From W11650 sp963550755 (GTDB taxonomy: Bacteria; Bacillota; Clostridia; Lachnospirales; Vallitaleaceae), in the NCBI GenBank assembly GCA_963550755.1, contig CAUVDV010000001.1, forward strand, positions 23,396 to 87,395: a stretch of 64,000 nt of DNA, written 5' to 3'. Made by a program: the position numbers and the translations under genes. Below, one piece after another: positions 43,338 through 52,600 of this stretch. The notes under the pieces were generated by a model. It had not been told where the DNA came from. It saw only the letters and a list, made by a program, of their open reading frames with translations, and did not search any database. Within the stretch, counting starts at the first letter, position 1, and each line of letters starts with the position of its first letter.

Positions 43338-44639
43338 ATGCAGCCCATCAAATCCATGCTTTTTCAATACCGCGGCCTTTCCCGCTCGGCCTATATTTTA
43401 TTTTTAGGCCGCATGATTACCAATATGGGCGCTTTTATCTGGCCGCTGCTAACCCTGATTCTCAATCAAAAAATCGGGCTGTCCGCCGCCGAAAGCGCCT
43501 ACGCCACCACCGGCCTGTCGATTTTTTACTTAGTCGGCAGCGTTGCCGGCGGAAAACTGGCCGATCACTTTGACCGCAAAAAAATTATTATCGTTTTTGA
43601 CATTATCAGTACCATTTTCTTTATCAGCTGCGCTTTTATCCAGCCCGGCTTCCTGATGATTCTCTTTTTTGGGCTGGCCGGACTATTTGCCAGCATGGAA
43701 GGCCCGGCCTATGACGCGCTAGTCGCCGACGCCACCAAACCGGCCGAGCGGGAGAAAGTCTATTCCCTGACCTACCTTGGTCATAATCTCGGCTATATGT
43801 TCGGCGCGGCAATCGGCGGCCTGCTGTTTAATGATTATCTTTCTCTGGCCTTTATTTTTGACGGTTTAACCACCATCAGCTCAACCATTCTCATTATTTT
43901 ATTTGTTTTCCCGATTGCCAAAGAAACACTGACCAGCGATGAAATCAATGAATACGAAAATGATATCGCGCCGGGAACCACCATTTTTGCCCTGATGAAA
44001 AAGCGGCCGCCGCTCCTGTTTATCCTGCCGGCCATCTCTCTGTCGGCCTTTGTCTACAATCAATGGGGGTTTTCGCTGCCGCTTTATACCAGCTATGTTT
44101 TTGGGGAAAAAGGCCCTGCCTATTACGGCTTTTTATCGTCCTTTAACGCCTTTGTCGTTATTTTGTTTACGCCCGTTTTCACTTGGCTGCTGCGCAAGCT
44201 GCCGGGACTGCTCAAGTCCGTGCTGGGCGTCGGCCTTTACTCGATCAGCTTTCTCCTGATTGTCGGGCAGCCGCCCTACTTTGTGTTTTTCCTGATGATT
44301 TTTATTTTTACCGCCGGGGAAATTATCAATACGATCGGCATGTCGCCCTATCTCAGCCGGCGCGCGCCCAGCTCGCACCGGGGGCGGCTGTCGGCGATCA
44401 TCGGCATTGGTTACGGCGTCGGCGTTACTTTAAGCCGCCTGCTGATTGGCTGGATCATTGACAACTTTTCCTATCCTTTGGCCTTTGCCGCTATTATCGG
44501 CACCGGACTGGCGGCCGTGTCGCTGCTGCTTTTTGTTTACCGGCTGGATAAAAAGTATTTTCCTAAGCTGTATGAAGGCTTACCCCTCACCGAAAGACTT
44601 AGCCTTTCTGCCGACAAGAACCATAAAAAAGGCAGCTGA
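43338..44639 (+). CDS. MFS transporter (multidrug-efflux type)
   Basis: A 433-residue protein with 12 predicted helices. The A-motif between helices 2 and 3 is GKLADHFDRKKIIIV. A long loop (KETLTSDEINEYENDIAPG, about 195-215) divides the halves. Segments such as GLFASMEGPAYDALVADATKP resemble the drug-efflux (MdtG/TetA-like) branch. ATG 43338 follows AGGAG by seven bases. The next gene, a TetR regulator, has its own promoter, so it may or may not control this gene. Substrate unknown. Confidence 0.83.
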   Translation: MQPIKSMLFQYRGLSRSAYILFLGRMITNMGAFIWPLLTLILNQKIGLSAAESAYATTGLSIFYLVGSVAGGKLADHFDRKKIIIVFDIISTIFFISCAFIQPGFLMILFFGLAGLFASMEGPAYDALVADATKPAEREKVYSLTYLGHNLGYMFGAAIGGLLFNDYLSLAFIFDGLTTISSTILIILFVFPIAKETLTSDEINEYENDIAPGTTIFALMKKRPPLLFILPAISLSAFVYNQWGFSLPLYTSYVFGEKGPAYYGFLSSFNAFVVILFTPVFTWLLRKLPGLLKSVLGVGLYSISFLLIVGQPPYFVFFLMIFIFTAGEIINTIGMSPYLSRRAPSSHRGRLSAIIGIGYGVGVTLSRLLIGWIIDNFSYPLAFAAIIGTGLAAVSLLLFVYRLDKKYFPKLYEGLPLTERLSLSADKNHKKGS

Positions 44640-44657
44640 CGAGTAAGGAAAAATATA

Positions 44658-44714
44658 TTGACAAACGAAAGCGAACAGTGTATTCTATTTTTGTTAGAGT
44701 ACAGTGTTCGCTTT
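44658..44714 (+). promoter_or_regulatory. Promoter with inverted-repeat operator, tetR-type gene
   Basis: TTGACA (44658-44663), 17-base spacer, TATTCT (44681-44686). An inverted repeat begins within the spacer: AAAGCGAACA-g-TGTA (44668-44682) matches TACA-g-TGTTCGCTTT (44700-44714). The left arm overlaps the -10 box, the expected geometry for a self-repressing TetR regulator. Confidence 0.75.
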
Positions 44715-44739
44715 TAATTTTTTTGGAAGGACGCGGAAT

Positions 44740-45354
44740 ATGCCCAAAAACAAAACGGAAAACCATAAAAAAATCATTGCGGCCGCACAGCAGGAATTTA
44801 TGACCTATGGCTTTAAAGACGCTTCTATGCGGCGTATCGCCGCTGCTGCTCAAATGAGTGCTTCGGGTCTGTATAAGCATTTTCCCAGCAAGGAAGAAAT
44901 GTTTGTGGCGCTGGTCGCACCGGCGTATGACGGGCTGGTCGAGATGTATCGCCAATCCGCCGATGAAACACGCTGGATTCTAAGGACAGCTGATTTTGCC
45001 CATGCATGGGCATGCTCTCATGAAACCGTTTGGCTCATGGAATATATTTATGATCATTTTGATGCTTTCTGCCTAGCCGTCCGCCAGGCAGAAGGGACAC
45101 GATACGAAAACTTCCTGCATGATATCGCCAAGCTGGGGGAAGAAAGAACGCTAAGCTTTATGGCGCAGCTCCGGTCAAGGGGAATAAAACTAAACAATTT
45201 CAGCCGGAAAGAGCTGCATCTGCTGACGACCAGCTATGTGGACGCCATTTTTCAGGCGCTGCGCCATGATTTTACCAGAGAGGAAGCACTCCATTACGCT
45301 GAAACGCTGGATCAATTTTTTACCCTGAGCTGGAAGAACTTTTTCGGTTATTGA
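44740..45354 (+). CDS. TetR-family transcriptional regulator
   Basis: A 204-residue regulator. The N-terminal helix-turn-helix is typical: KIIAAAQQEFMTYGFKDASMRRIAAAAQMSASGLYKHFPSKEEMF (given here in part; residues about 9-53). The C-terminal ligand domain has no recognised family. I choose ATG 44740, just after a GGAAGGACGCGG site; upstream in-frame starts read through the operator. It probably represses its own promoter and the downstream gene for an ECF S component. Confidence 0.9.
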   Translation: MPKNKTENHKKIIAAAQQEFMTYGFKDASMRRIAAAAQMSASGLYKHFPSKEEMFVALVAPAYDGLVEMYRQSADETRWILRTADFAHAWACSHETVWLMEYIYDHFDAFCLAVRQAEGTRYENFLHDIAKLGEERTLSFMAQLRSRGIKLNNFSRKELHLLTTSYVDAIFQALRHDFTREEALHYAETLDQFFTLSWKNFFGY

Positions 45355-45521
45355 AAAAGCTTGTTTGCCTTGAAGCGCAAAATAATTATACTCGGATAAA
45401 AAATGAATTGCGGCCTGTCGCCGTTAATAGCGATTCCTATTTGATACTTTCCTCAGAAATAATCTTTCCGAGCAATCTGCCTAAACTGTAACAAAAACCA
45501 ATTTAGCGAAAGGAGAAAATT

Positions 45522-46088
45522 ATGATGAACAAATGGACCGCCAAAAATGCCCTGTGGATGCTTGTTTATACGGCTCTGTACGTAATCGGCACTATGCTGG
45601 TATGTATGAGCGGACTTATCCATCCGTTAGTTTTTGTCTGCTACCAGATTACCGCCGGATTCCTGCTGACCGGAATTGTGGTCAAAGCGTTTGACCGGAT
45701 AAAGGCAGCCGGCGCAGCGCTATGCCTATCGGCCGGCGCGATTATCATGCTGCTGCTGATGAACGACGCCAATGGATGGCATATGATTCCGCTGATTGTT
45801 ATTGCCCTAGGGGCGGAAATGATTCGTTATGTGTGGAAATACCGCTGGCCGGGAAATGCAGCCGGGGCAATTCTCATGACTTTTTCTACTTTCGGTTATT
45901 ATATCCAAATCTGGTTCAATCGTGCTCATTCTTATGAACACTCAATTGAGGATATGCCGGCCGGTTATGCGGATGCGCTGATGGCCGTCAGCCCGGTGTG
46001 GGCGCTCCCGATCGTCCTCATTCTCGGCATTGCTGTGTCGGCGGTCATGGCAAATGTTACCGCCAAACTGTTTAAGCTTGAAAAATAA
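45522..46088 (+). CDS. ECF-transporter S-component-like membrane protein (Trep_Strep/MptD-like)
   Basis: A 188-residue protein with five to six hydrophobic helices. Its size, the AKNALWMLVYTALYV start and the short acidic loop before the last helix resemble the Trep_Strep group of putative ECF S components, which bind a vitamin or metal-like ligand and share an energising module encoded elsewhere. No ECF A or T gene is in the window. AGGAG lies seven bases ahead of ATG 45522. It follows the TetR gene by about 165 bases without a terminator between, so a joint transcript is likely. Confidence 0.65.
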   Translation: MMNKWTAKNALWMLVYTALYVIGTMLVCMSGLIHPLVFVCYQITAGFLLTGIVVKAFDRIKAAGAALCLSAGAIIMLLLMNDANGWHMIPLIVIALGAEMIRYVWKYRWPGNAAGAILMTFSTFGYYIQIWFNRAHSYEHSIEDMPAGYADALMAVSPVWALPIVLILGIAVSAVMANVTAKLFKLEK

Positions 46089-46124
46089 TGAACACCAGTT
46101 CATGAAACGCGTAAGCGGCGCCGG

Positions 46125-46157
46125 AAAAAAAGGAGTCTTTTTTAGGGCTCCTTTTTT
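46125..46157 (+). terminator. Terminator after the ECF S-component gene
   Basis: AAAAAAAGGAG pairs with CTCCTTTTTT (46148-46157), about 35 bases after the stop codon. Confidence 0.8.
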
Positions 46158-46165
46158 GTTCCTTC

Positions 46166-46194
46166 TTGCCAAAATGCCATTGTTGTGATATTCT
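46166..46194 (+). promoter_or_regulatory. Promoter of the pyruvate kinase gene
   Basis: TTGCCA (46166-46171), 17-base spacer, TATTCT (46189-46194), directly behind the previous terminator. The leader to ATG 46414 is about 210 bases and holds no recognised riboswitch. Confidence 0.6.
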
Positions 46195-46413
46195 ATATAA
46201 GGGTTTTCTATGCTTACCTTTTTCGCTGAAGATAACACCCAAGATTGGAATAAACTTAAGGAAAGAAGCCCGTTATATTTTTACTCAACTTTCCCATTCA
46301 GGTTGATAAAATGGTCTTTTTCAGACCGATTTTCCGCCCGGGTAAAAAGCGAAGTTTCCGGCAGGGGAAGGTTGTGGTTCTTATTAACCCGTCTACCGGG
46401 GAGGAGAATGATT

Positions 46414-47832
46414 ATGAACAAAACCAAAATTATTGGAACTATCGGACCGTCCAGCAACAGTAAAGAAGTATTTACCGAACTGGTTAAAAGCGGGCTGCGC
46501 ATTGCCCGGCTAAATCTTTCTCACGGCGAGCAATCCGCCCACGCCCAAAATATTGATATGATTAAAGAAGTCCGCGAAGAACTCGGCATTCCCGTTGCTC
46601 TCTTGATGGACACCCGCGGACCGGAAATCCGGACCCGTAATTTTACCGGCGGCATTGCCACCTTAAAAACCGGTGAAATGGTTGTGCTTTCTCCGGAGGA
46701 CTTTGAAGGCGACAGTTCCCGGATCAGCGTTACTTATCCTTCGCTTCATGCTGACGTGACGGTTGGCGGCGCTATTTTGATTGACGACGGTTTGATTGAG
46801 CTGGAAGTCAAAGAAATAAAAGGCACCGAAGTTCACTGTCTGATTAAAAACGGCGGAGATGTCAAAAATCACAAAGGCATTAATGTTCCGAATATTCATT
46901 TAAATCTGCCGATCCTGACGCCAAAAGACGAAGCTGATTTAATTTTCGGCGTCGAGCAGGATATTGACTTTGTGGCCGCCAGCTTTATCCGCAACGCGGC
47001 CGATGTGGAAACCATTCGCAAGCTTTTGGTCACTCACGGCGGCAAGCATGTACAAATCATTGCCAAGATTGAAAATCAGGAAGGTGTCAATAATATCAAA
47101 GAAATTGTCCAGGCGGCCGACGGCATTATGGTTGCCCGCGGCGATCTTGGTGTGGAAACCCCGCCGGAGCTGATTCCGGAAGTGCAGAAAAAAATCGTTG
47201 ATATCTGCAACGATATGGAAAAGCCGGTTATCATCGCCACCCAAATGCTGGATTCGATGATTAAAAACCCCCGGCCGACTCGGGCCGAAGTATCCGATGT
47301 GGCCAATGCCATCTGGGACGGAGCCGATGCGATCATGCTGTCCGGCGAGTCAGCAGCCGGTGCTTACCCGATTGAATCGGTCCGGATGATGAAGCGGATT
47401 GCGATTCAAACCGAAAAATCCGTGCGCGACCGGACAAAACGCCACCGCACCATTTACGATCGGGGAACTTCGGTGACCAACGCCGTGTCCTTTGCCACGG
47501 TAACCACCGCCGAATATCTGAACGCCAAGGCCATCATTTGCCCGACCTACGAGGGCTATACGGCCAGACTGATCAGTAAGTTTAAACCCGATTCCATGAT
47601 TGTGGCGACCACCTCCAATCCCAAGATTCAAAGGATTATGCAGCTTTACTGGGGCGTGGAGCCGATCTTAGTCAAGCAGGAAACCTCCTCGGAAATCCTG
47701 TTTTATAAATCAGTAGCGACCATTAAGCAAATGGGCATTGCCCAGGAGGGAGATTTGGTGGTAATTACTGCCGGCATTCCTTTGGGCATCAGCGGCAACA
47801 CCAATCTGATGAAAGTCCAGGAAGTGGAGTAA
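46414..47832 (+). CDS. pyk: Pyruvate kinase
   Basis: A 472-residue pyruvate kinase of the short type, without the C-terminal PEP-utiliser-like domain found in Bacillus Pyk. Motifs are KTKIIGTIGPSS (2-14), the substrate/cation site LMDTRGPEIRTR, the catalytic Lys region IIAKIENQEGVNN and the metal-binding MVARGDLGVETP. It makes pyruvate and ATP from phosphoenolpyruvate in the last glycolytic step. The start ATG 46414 follows GAGGAG by seven bases; the long upstream frame is leader. Single-gene unit between two terminators. Confidence 0.97.
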   Translation: MNKTKIIGTIGPSSNSKEVFTELVKSGLRIARLNLSHGEQSAHAQNIDMIKEVREELGIPVALLMDTRGPEIRTRNFTGGIATLKTGEMVVLSPEDFEGDSSRISVTYPSLHADVTVGGAILIDDGLIELEVKEIKGTEVHCLIKNGGDVKNHKGINVPNIHLNLPILTPKDEADLIFGVEQDIDFVAASFIRNAADVETIRKLLVTHGGKHVQIIAKIENQEGVNNIKEIVQAADGIMVARGDLGVETPPELIPEVQKKIVDICNDMEKPVIIATQMLDSMIKNPRPTRAEVSDVANAIWDGADAIMLSGESAAGAYPIESVRMMKRIAIQTEKSVRDRTKRHRTIYDRGTSVTNAVSFATVTTAEYLNAKAIICPTYEGYTARLISKFKPDSMIVATTSNPKIQRIMQLYWGVEPILVKQETSSEILFYKSVATIKQMGIAQEGDLVVITAGIPLGISGNTNLMKVQEVE

Positions 47833-47840
47833 AAGGAAAT

Positions 47841-47876
47841 AAAAAGGGAACGCTAAAACCGGCGTTCCTTTTTTTT
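47841..47876 (+). terminator. Terminator of the pyruvate kinase gene
   Basis: GGAACGC pairs with GCGTTCC around a TAAAACCG loop, extended by A-run/T-run pairing (one bulged G), followed by TTTTTTTT. Confidence 0.8.
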
Positions 47877-47960
47877 GGCAGGCACTTTGCGCTATCCTTA
47901 AAAAGGCAATCCGCAAATGACGCAGGCAAAACCCCGGCGGAAAATCGCTGCCGGCAGTTT

Positions 47961-48065
47961 AAAAGGGCTGTTGCATTTTAAGATTTTTAGGCAAGATTCA
48001 GGAAAAACCTTGGCGATTAATCGCCATATCTTGTGTAAAATCTATATTTTGCAGCAGCCCCTTTT
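47961..48065. mobile_element. MITE-like long inverted repeat (about 105 bp)
   Basis: AAAAGGGCTGTTGCA at the left end is matched by the complement of GCAGCAGCCCCTTTTC at the right end, and the arms continue to pair imperfectly inward (ATTTTAAGAT with ATCTATATTTT, GCAAGAT with ATCTTGT). Near the centre is a perfect 16-base palindrome (TGGCGATTAATCGCCA, 48011-48026). GGGCTGTTGCA-type ends occur in the terminal repeats of several DDE insertion sequences, so a non-autonomous element is likely. It also lies just after the M20 gene stop and could serve as that operon's terminator. Confidence 0.5.
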
Positions 48066-48104
48066 CATATTTTATTTCTTGATATTTGGCTTGTCGTTTC
48101 CCGC

Positions 48105-49229
48105 TTACAAAACGGCAAAGCTTTGCAGCAGCTCGACCGCGTCCGCATATTTTTGGATGTCCACATACTCATTAGGCTGATGTGCCATTTCCGGCTCACC
48201 GGGGCCAAATAAAAGCACCGCCTGCTCCGGCTTTTGCGCCGCCAAAACAGAAGCGTCAGTAAAAAAATTAATCCCGATTTTATCTCCGGAATAACCTTTC
48301 TTGCGCAGCAAATCCGCCCAGCTTTCAGCCCATGCTCCTTCCGGATCAAGTTGAATCGCCCGGCGCCGGTTAAGCACCGCAAACTCCATGCTTAAGTCCG
48401 GGCTTTCCTGCTGCAGTTCCTGTAAGATTTCTTCCGCTTGGCTTATAATATCTTCCGCCGTCAGCGGCGGGGTCATGCGGATGTCCAAAATTGCCCGGCA
48501 GGTATCGGCCGTCATATTGGCGGCAATTCCGCCTTCTATTTTATTAATCTGCATGGTTGACCGGCCTAAATAGGGATGGGAAAAATCCAGCACATAGCGC
48601 CGAAGTCTTTCCGTCAAAGCATACAAGCGCTCGATCGCATTAATGCCCTTTTCCGGATAAGCACCATGCCCGGTTTTGCCCTTTACTTTAATTTCCAGCC
48701 ATAAACAGCCTTTTTGGGCAATGCCCAGCCGCATGCCGGTCGGTTCGCCCACCAAAATAAGCTCGGCCGGTTTCATTTGTCCTTTGTCCAAAACCGCTTG
48801 CGCGCCGGCGCCGCCGCGTTCCTCATCGCAAGTTCCCAAAAACTGGATACTTTTTCGCGGCCGCCCGGGCAAATGTGTCAAAGCATATACCATCGCCGCC
48901 AGTCCGCTTTTCATATCCGATGCGCCCCTGGCATAAATCCGGCCATCCCGGCGCACCGGTATTTGCGGGTCGGTTTGCCATTTTTGCCGGTCGCCATACT
49001 CAACGGTATCCACATGACCGTTCCAAATCATTGTTTCCGCTTCCCGTCCCGGCACAAACGCAATCACATTGGCCCGCTTCGCGTCCAGCCGGTCAATCCG
49101 GCTTTCAATCCCATGCCGGCTGAAATATTGGTGCAGATATTCCGCCACCTTGCCTTCATCATGCTCGCCGTTGACCGATGGAATTCTTAAAATTTCTTCC
49201 AAAAACTGAACTGCTTCTTCCGCTTTCAT
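48105..49229 (-). CDS. M20-family metallohydrolase (ArgE/DapE/CPG2-like)
   Basis: A 374-residue zinc aminoacylase/peptidase. Metal and catalytic residues are visible: NGHVDTVEYG (His/Asp ligand), ARGASDMKSGLA (bridging Asp), CDEERGG (catalytic Glu pair) and the late His in EPEMAHQPNEYV. The dimerisation domain occupies about 170-280 (KGKTGHGAYPEKGINAIE). Members cleave N-acyl or carbamoyl groups or dipeptides. ATG 49229 is preceded by GAGGAAATAAGAA; the frame opens 22 codons earlier without a site. It is the last gene of the nucleoside-import series, and a MITE-like hairpin follows. Confidence 0.85.
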   Translation of the reverse strand: MKAEEAVQFLEEILRIPSVNGEHDEGKVAEYLHQYFSRHGIESRIDRLDAKRANVIAFVPGREAETMIWNGHVDTVEYGDRQKWQTDPQIPVRRDGRIYARGASDMKSGLAAMVYALTHLPGRPRKSIQFLGTCDEERGGAGAQAVLDKGQMKPAELILVGEPTGMRLGIAQKGCLWLEIKVKGKTGHGAYPEKGINAIERLYALTERLRRYVLDFSHPYLGRSTMQINKIEGGIAANMTADTCRAILDIRMTPPLTAEDIISQAEEILQELQQESPDLSMEFAVLNRRRAIQLDPEGAWAESWADLLRKKGYSGDKIGINFFTDASVLAAQKPEQAVLLFGPGEPEMAHQPNEYVDIQKYADAVELLQSFAVL

Positions 49230-49328
49230 TTTTCTTATTTCCTCAACTTTCCCCGCTTGAAAACCGCAGGTTTCGCCGGCTGCATTCAGCGGCAAATCCG
49301 GCCAAAGACCAATCCGTATCTTTTGTCT

Positions 49329-50237
49329 CTAGACTTTGGCGCTAAACTGTTCCACTTCCGCCCACTCCGGAATCGACGGCGCCGCTCCCAGTCGGGTCAC
49401 GGCAATCGCCGCCGCCTTGGCTGCTAATTTTATACATTCCGCCTTAGGCAAGTCTTTGAGCAGTCCCGCCATAAAATAGCCGGTAAAGGTATCGCCGGCA
49501 GCCGTCGTATCCTGAACCGCCACCTTATAGGCCGGCTGATAAAGATTTTCCTGTTTATCCGCATACATTGCGCCGCCCTCTCCCAGAGTCAAAAGCATCC
49601 CCGCCTCCGGAAAGCGCGCCGCCAGCCGCTGAATCAGCATTTCGCCATCGGCGGCCGTCAAATCCTCGCCGGCTAAGAGCGCCCTGGCTTCAATTTCATT
49701 TAAAATAAAATAATCCACAAAGTTTAGCGGGAGTTCCTTTATTTTCTCATTCATCGGCGAGGGATTAAGGACAATCCGCATCCCACGCTGATGGGCTTTT
49801 TCCATAATTTCCTTCATACCGTTAATTTCGTTTTGCAGCACCAGATAATCGCCGCCGGAAAATAAATCCAGCGTCCGCTCAATCTGCTCGGCGGAAATCT
49901 CTTGATTGGCGCCGCCATATAAAATAATACAGTTGTCGCCGCTCCGGTCTCTTTGAATAATGGCGTTGCCGGTGCGAACCGTTTCGGATACCGCTACCAG
50001 TTCAGTATTCACTCCCGCTTGCCGCAGCAGCTGCAAAAGGCTTTCTCCATCGGTGCCGACCGCCCCGGCATGAAAAACGCTGATCCCCGCTCGGCCCATG
50101 GCAATCGACTGATTTAAGCCTTTGCCGCCGCTAAACACCTCTAAATTACCGGATGCTATCGTTTCTCCTTTTTGGACAAAATGATCCACACTGTATACAT
50201 AATCAATATTCAGCGAACCAAAATTTAATATTTTCAT
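49329..50237 (-). CDS. rbsK: Ribokinase
   Basis: A 302-residue PfkB-family kinase with ribokinase hallmarks: GSLNIDYVYSVDHF at the N-terminus, GGKGLNQSIAMGRAG (39-53), and the anion hole and catalytic Asp in DTTAAGDTFTGYFMAGL. The Asp is intact, unlike in the two kinase-like proteins of the 22-26 kb region. It phosphorylates ribose to ribose-5-phosphate. ATG 50237 has AGGTGG six bases ahead; the longer frame reads through the intergenic region. In this cluster it follows nucleoside import and hydrolysis, which release ribose. Confidence 0.9.
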   Translation of the reverse strand: MKILNFGSLNIDYVYSVDHFVQKGETIASGNLEVFSGGKGLNQSIAMGRAGISVFHAGAVGTDGESLLQLLRQAGVNTELVAVSETVRTGNAIIQRDRSGDNCIILYGGANQEISAEQIERTLDLFSGGDYLVLQNEINGMKEIMEKAHQRGMRIVLNPSPMNEKIKELPLNFVDYFILNEIEARALLAGEDLTAADGEMLIQRLAARFPEAGMLLTLGEGGAMYADKQENLYQPAYKVAVQDTTAAGDTFTGYFMAGLLKDLPKAECIKLAAKAAAIAVTRLGAAPSIPEWAEVEQFSAKV

Positions 50238-50431
50238 TCGATGCCACCTTAATGTTTTATGCTCGTTTCCTGATCCAAAATCCCGCAGCTTATGCCGCCG
50301 TGAGTTTCTGCCAAAACAGCTGCATCCCTCTTCGTCAAAATAGCTGCTTGCAAAGACGCGGCCAAAGTATAAAAATCCTTTGCGCAAAGTGGCGCTTAGA
50401 TTTTTACACTTTTCTCCTATCCCGTCCTAAC

Positions 50432-51178
50432 TTAAATTTCCTTCGTCAGCCACTTTACCAAATTGACGAACAGTGTTTCATAACCGGGCCACTGGCAGAA
50501 CTCAGCCGGTGCCCAATGCGGTGCGCAGTCCGTCGTAAAGACCGCCGACCGGCCGGCGCCGTATTCGGCCGCTGCGATAAACGGATCGCCGCCAACCGTT
50601 GCCAGCAGCTCTGCTTCCGCCTTGGCAACCGTTTTATTATAGCCCAAGACCTTAGGCCACTGCTCTATTCCTTGCAGGATAGCATGCGCTTTGACTGTTT
50701 GCGGCTGAATTCCCTCGCAGTGTTCCTGCCGGTCATCGCCCGCTAACAGCTCTACCGGCAAAACATCCTGCACCGCCGTATCCCGCCATTTGCCCTTGCC
50801 GTCAATACCGGAAAAAGTCATATAACCGCCAATCATCAGCAAACCGCCGCCTTGCAGAACATATTCTTTCAATAAGTTGCAGCGGTTCGGCCGAGCCTGG
50901 CATTTGCTGAAAGTAGCCGTCGGCAAAAGCAAAGTATTGGCGCCGATATCCGACAGCATAATAACGTCGTACTGCTTTAATTCCTCCAAGGTAAAAGGGA
51001 ACTCTTCCATCGCCAAATGATTAGGCAAAAATACAAACTCATGCCCGGCTTTTTCCATAACGGCTCTTAAATATTTTTCCCCGGTTTCATAAACCGAAGT
51101 ATAAAAGGTATCAAAACCCTTAACATGCGTGGTGTAGCTCATCCAGGATTCCCCAGCCAGCAAAACTTTTTTGCTCAT
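50432..51178 (-). CDS. Glutamine-amidotransferase-like (GATase1-like) protein
   Basis: A 248-residue class I amidotransferase-fold protein of the putative cytoplasmic DUF1355/GATase1-like group: KVLLAGESWMSYTTHVKGFDTF opening, then YDVIMLSDIGANTLLLP, LQGGGLLMIGGYMTF, and FTTDCAPHWAP near the end. The nucleophile region lacks the classical Gly-x-Cys-x-Gly elbow, so it may be a non-amidase member that binds sugars or other ligands. AAGGAGG precedes ATG 51178. The position between the two M20 genes and ribokinase suggests a part in nucleobase or ribose handling, but nothing firmer can be said. Confidence 0.65.
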   Translation of the reverse strand: MSKKVLLAGESWMSYTTHVKGFDTFYTSVYETGEKYLRAVMEKAGHEFVFLPNHLAMEEFPFTLEELKQYDVIMLSDIGANTLLLPTATFSKCQARPNRCNLLKEYVLQGGGLLMIGGYMTFSGIDGKGKWRDTAVQDVLPVELLAGDDRQEHCEGIQPQTVKAHAILQGIEQWPKVLGYNKTVAKAEAELLATVGGDPFIAAAEYGAGRSAVFTTDCAPHWAPAEFCQWPGYETLFVNLVKWLTKEI

Positions 51179-51269
51179 TTTATCTCCTCCTTGTATCATC
51201 ATTGGACTTTATCTTTTCATTATTTAAGCAGGAAAATACACGCGGCTTTCGCCTATTCAATGTTATTTT

Positions 51270-52568
51270 TTATTTTCCGTTATTTTCCGTTATTGTTCCT
51301 TTTCGGCCGAATTCCAAAATCAAATGGGCATAAATCAAAATACTTTCTAAATATGCTTCCATGCTGACCCATTCATCAATCCCGTGACATTGCGCCAAAT
51401 TGCCCGGGCCGAACTGAATGGTCGGACAACCGGCAATGTTTTTCCACAGCCTGGAATCGCAGCCGGCCGGCGAACCGACGATTTTTACGGCTTTATCCTT
51501 AGCCGCCAAATATCCCCGCTCAAAAGCATGAACCAAGGGATGCTCCCGCTGCATTTCAAAACCGCCGCCAGCCTGATAAATCGTAATTTCCGGCAGATTA
51601 TTCTCCAGCCATGGATCGGCTTTGGCCGTCCGGTGAATTACTTCGGTAAACTCATCAACCACCTGCTGATAGGACATTTGATTGGGAATATAATGAACGC
51701 AGGTAGAAAACTCGCACTCTCCGGCCACCGTTGACCCGGCTTCTCCGCCTTTGATCACGCCGACATTTAAGTTCGGCGGCGGCAGCAGCGGATGTTTATA
51801 GTGCAGGAGCCACTCATGTTCCTTTTCGCGCAGGGCTTCGATCAGCTTAATCGCCTTTTCAATCGCATTGACACCCTTGGTTTTATCTCCGGAATGGCAG
51901 GCCTTGCCCTTTATTTGCACCCGAAAAAAAACAAAACCCATATGCGCCAAAATCAGCTCATCGCTCGTGCCTTCGCAAACCACCACCCCGTCGGCCTGTT
52001 GTCCGCTCATAATCGCCTGCATTGAACCGTTGCCGCCGCCTTCCTCATCACAAACGGAAGTAATCGCCACATTGACCGGCAGCTCCTCCCAGCCGGCGTC
52101 CTTAAGCAGCTGAACCGCCATCACTGCCGCCATCAGACCGCCTTTCATATCGGCCGTTCCCCGGCCGTACATTTTGCCGTCGCGGATCACCGGCGCAAAT
52201 GGCGGATTGGTCCAGTCCTCCGTGTTATCGGCCGGCATCACATCCATATGCCCGTTAAACATCAGGGTCGGCGCCGGCTGCTTTGCCCGAAACGTAGCAT
52301 AGACATTAAACCGATCCTGATAATTATGCCCCAAATTCCCTTCCTGATACTGCTGATAACAGCGCTGAATGCTCTCTTCCGTCATCGGATCGGTCAAAAC
52401 CTCCGCTCCCATCCGGCGGAACAAATCCAGCATGAACTCCTGGCCGGGCTTTTCCAGCCCCCCTAAAATACCATGCCCCAAATCATGGGTATCAATCGCC
52501 ACGATCTGTTTTAAAGCCTCAATATACTTTTCCTGATTGGCCTGCAAAACTTTTTTTAAATCTTCCAC
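51270..52568 (-). CDS. M20-family metallohydrolase (ArgE/DapE-like), second copy
   Basis: A 432-residue M20 protein with the same catalytic plan as the other copy: NGHMDVMPADN, GRGTADMKGGL, CDEEGGGNGS and the C-terminal His in AQCHGIDEWVS. It is 58 residues longer, with an extended N-terminus (residues 1-85) and a longer dimerisation domain. Similarity between the copies is limited to the motifs, so they probably have different substrates. In a nucleoside cluster the candidates are ureido or carbamoyl compounds from purine or pyrimidine breakdown, a guess from context only. It lies 33 bases downstream of the nucleoside hydrolase. Confidence 0.86.
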   Translation of the reverse strand: MEDLKKVLQANQEKYIEALKQIVAIDTHDLGHGILGGLEKPGQEFMLDLFRRMGAEVLTDPMTEESIQRCYQQYQEGNLGHNYQDRFNVYATFRAKQPAPTLMFNGHMDVMPADNTEDWTNPPFAPVIRDGKMYGRGTADMKGGLMAAVMAVQLLKDAGWEELPVNVAITSVCDEEGGGNGSMQAIMSGQQADGVVVCEGTSDELILAHMGFVFFRVQIKGKACHSGDKTKGVNAIEKAIKLIEALREKEHEWLLHYKHPLLPPPNLNVGVIKGGEAGSTVAGECEFSTCVHYIPNQMSYQQVVDEFTEVIHRTAKADPWLENNLPEITIYQAGGGFEMQREHPLVHAFERGYLAAKDKAVKIVGSPAGCDSRLWKNIAGCPTIQFGPGNLAQCHGIDEWVSMEAYLESILIYAHLILEFGRKGTITENNGK

Positions 52569-52600
52569 TTAGCGTTCTCCTTTCTGCTGCCGACGTAAGT

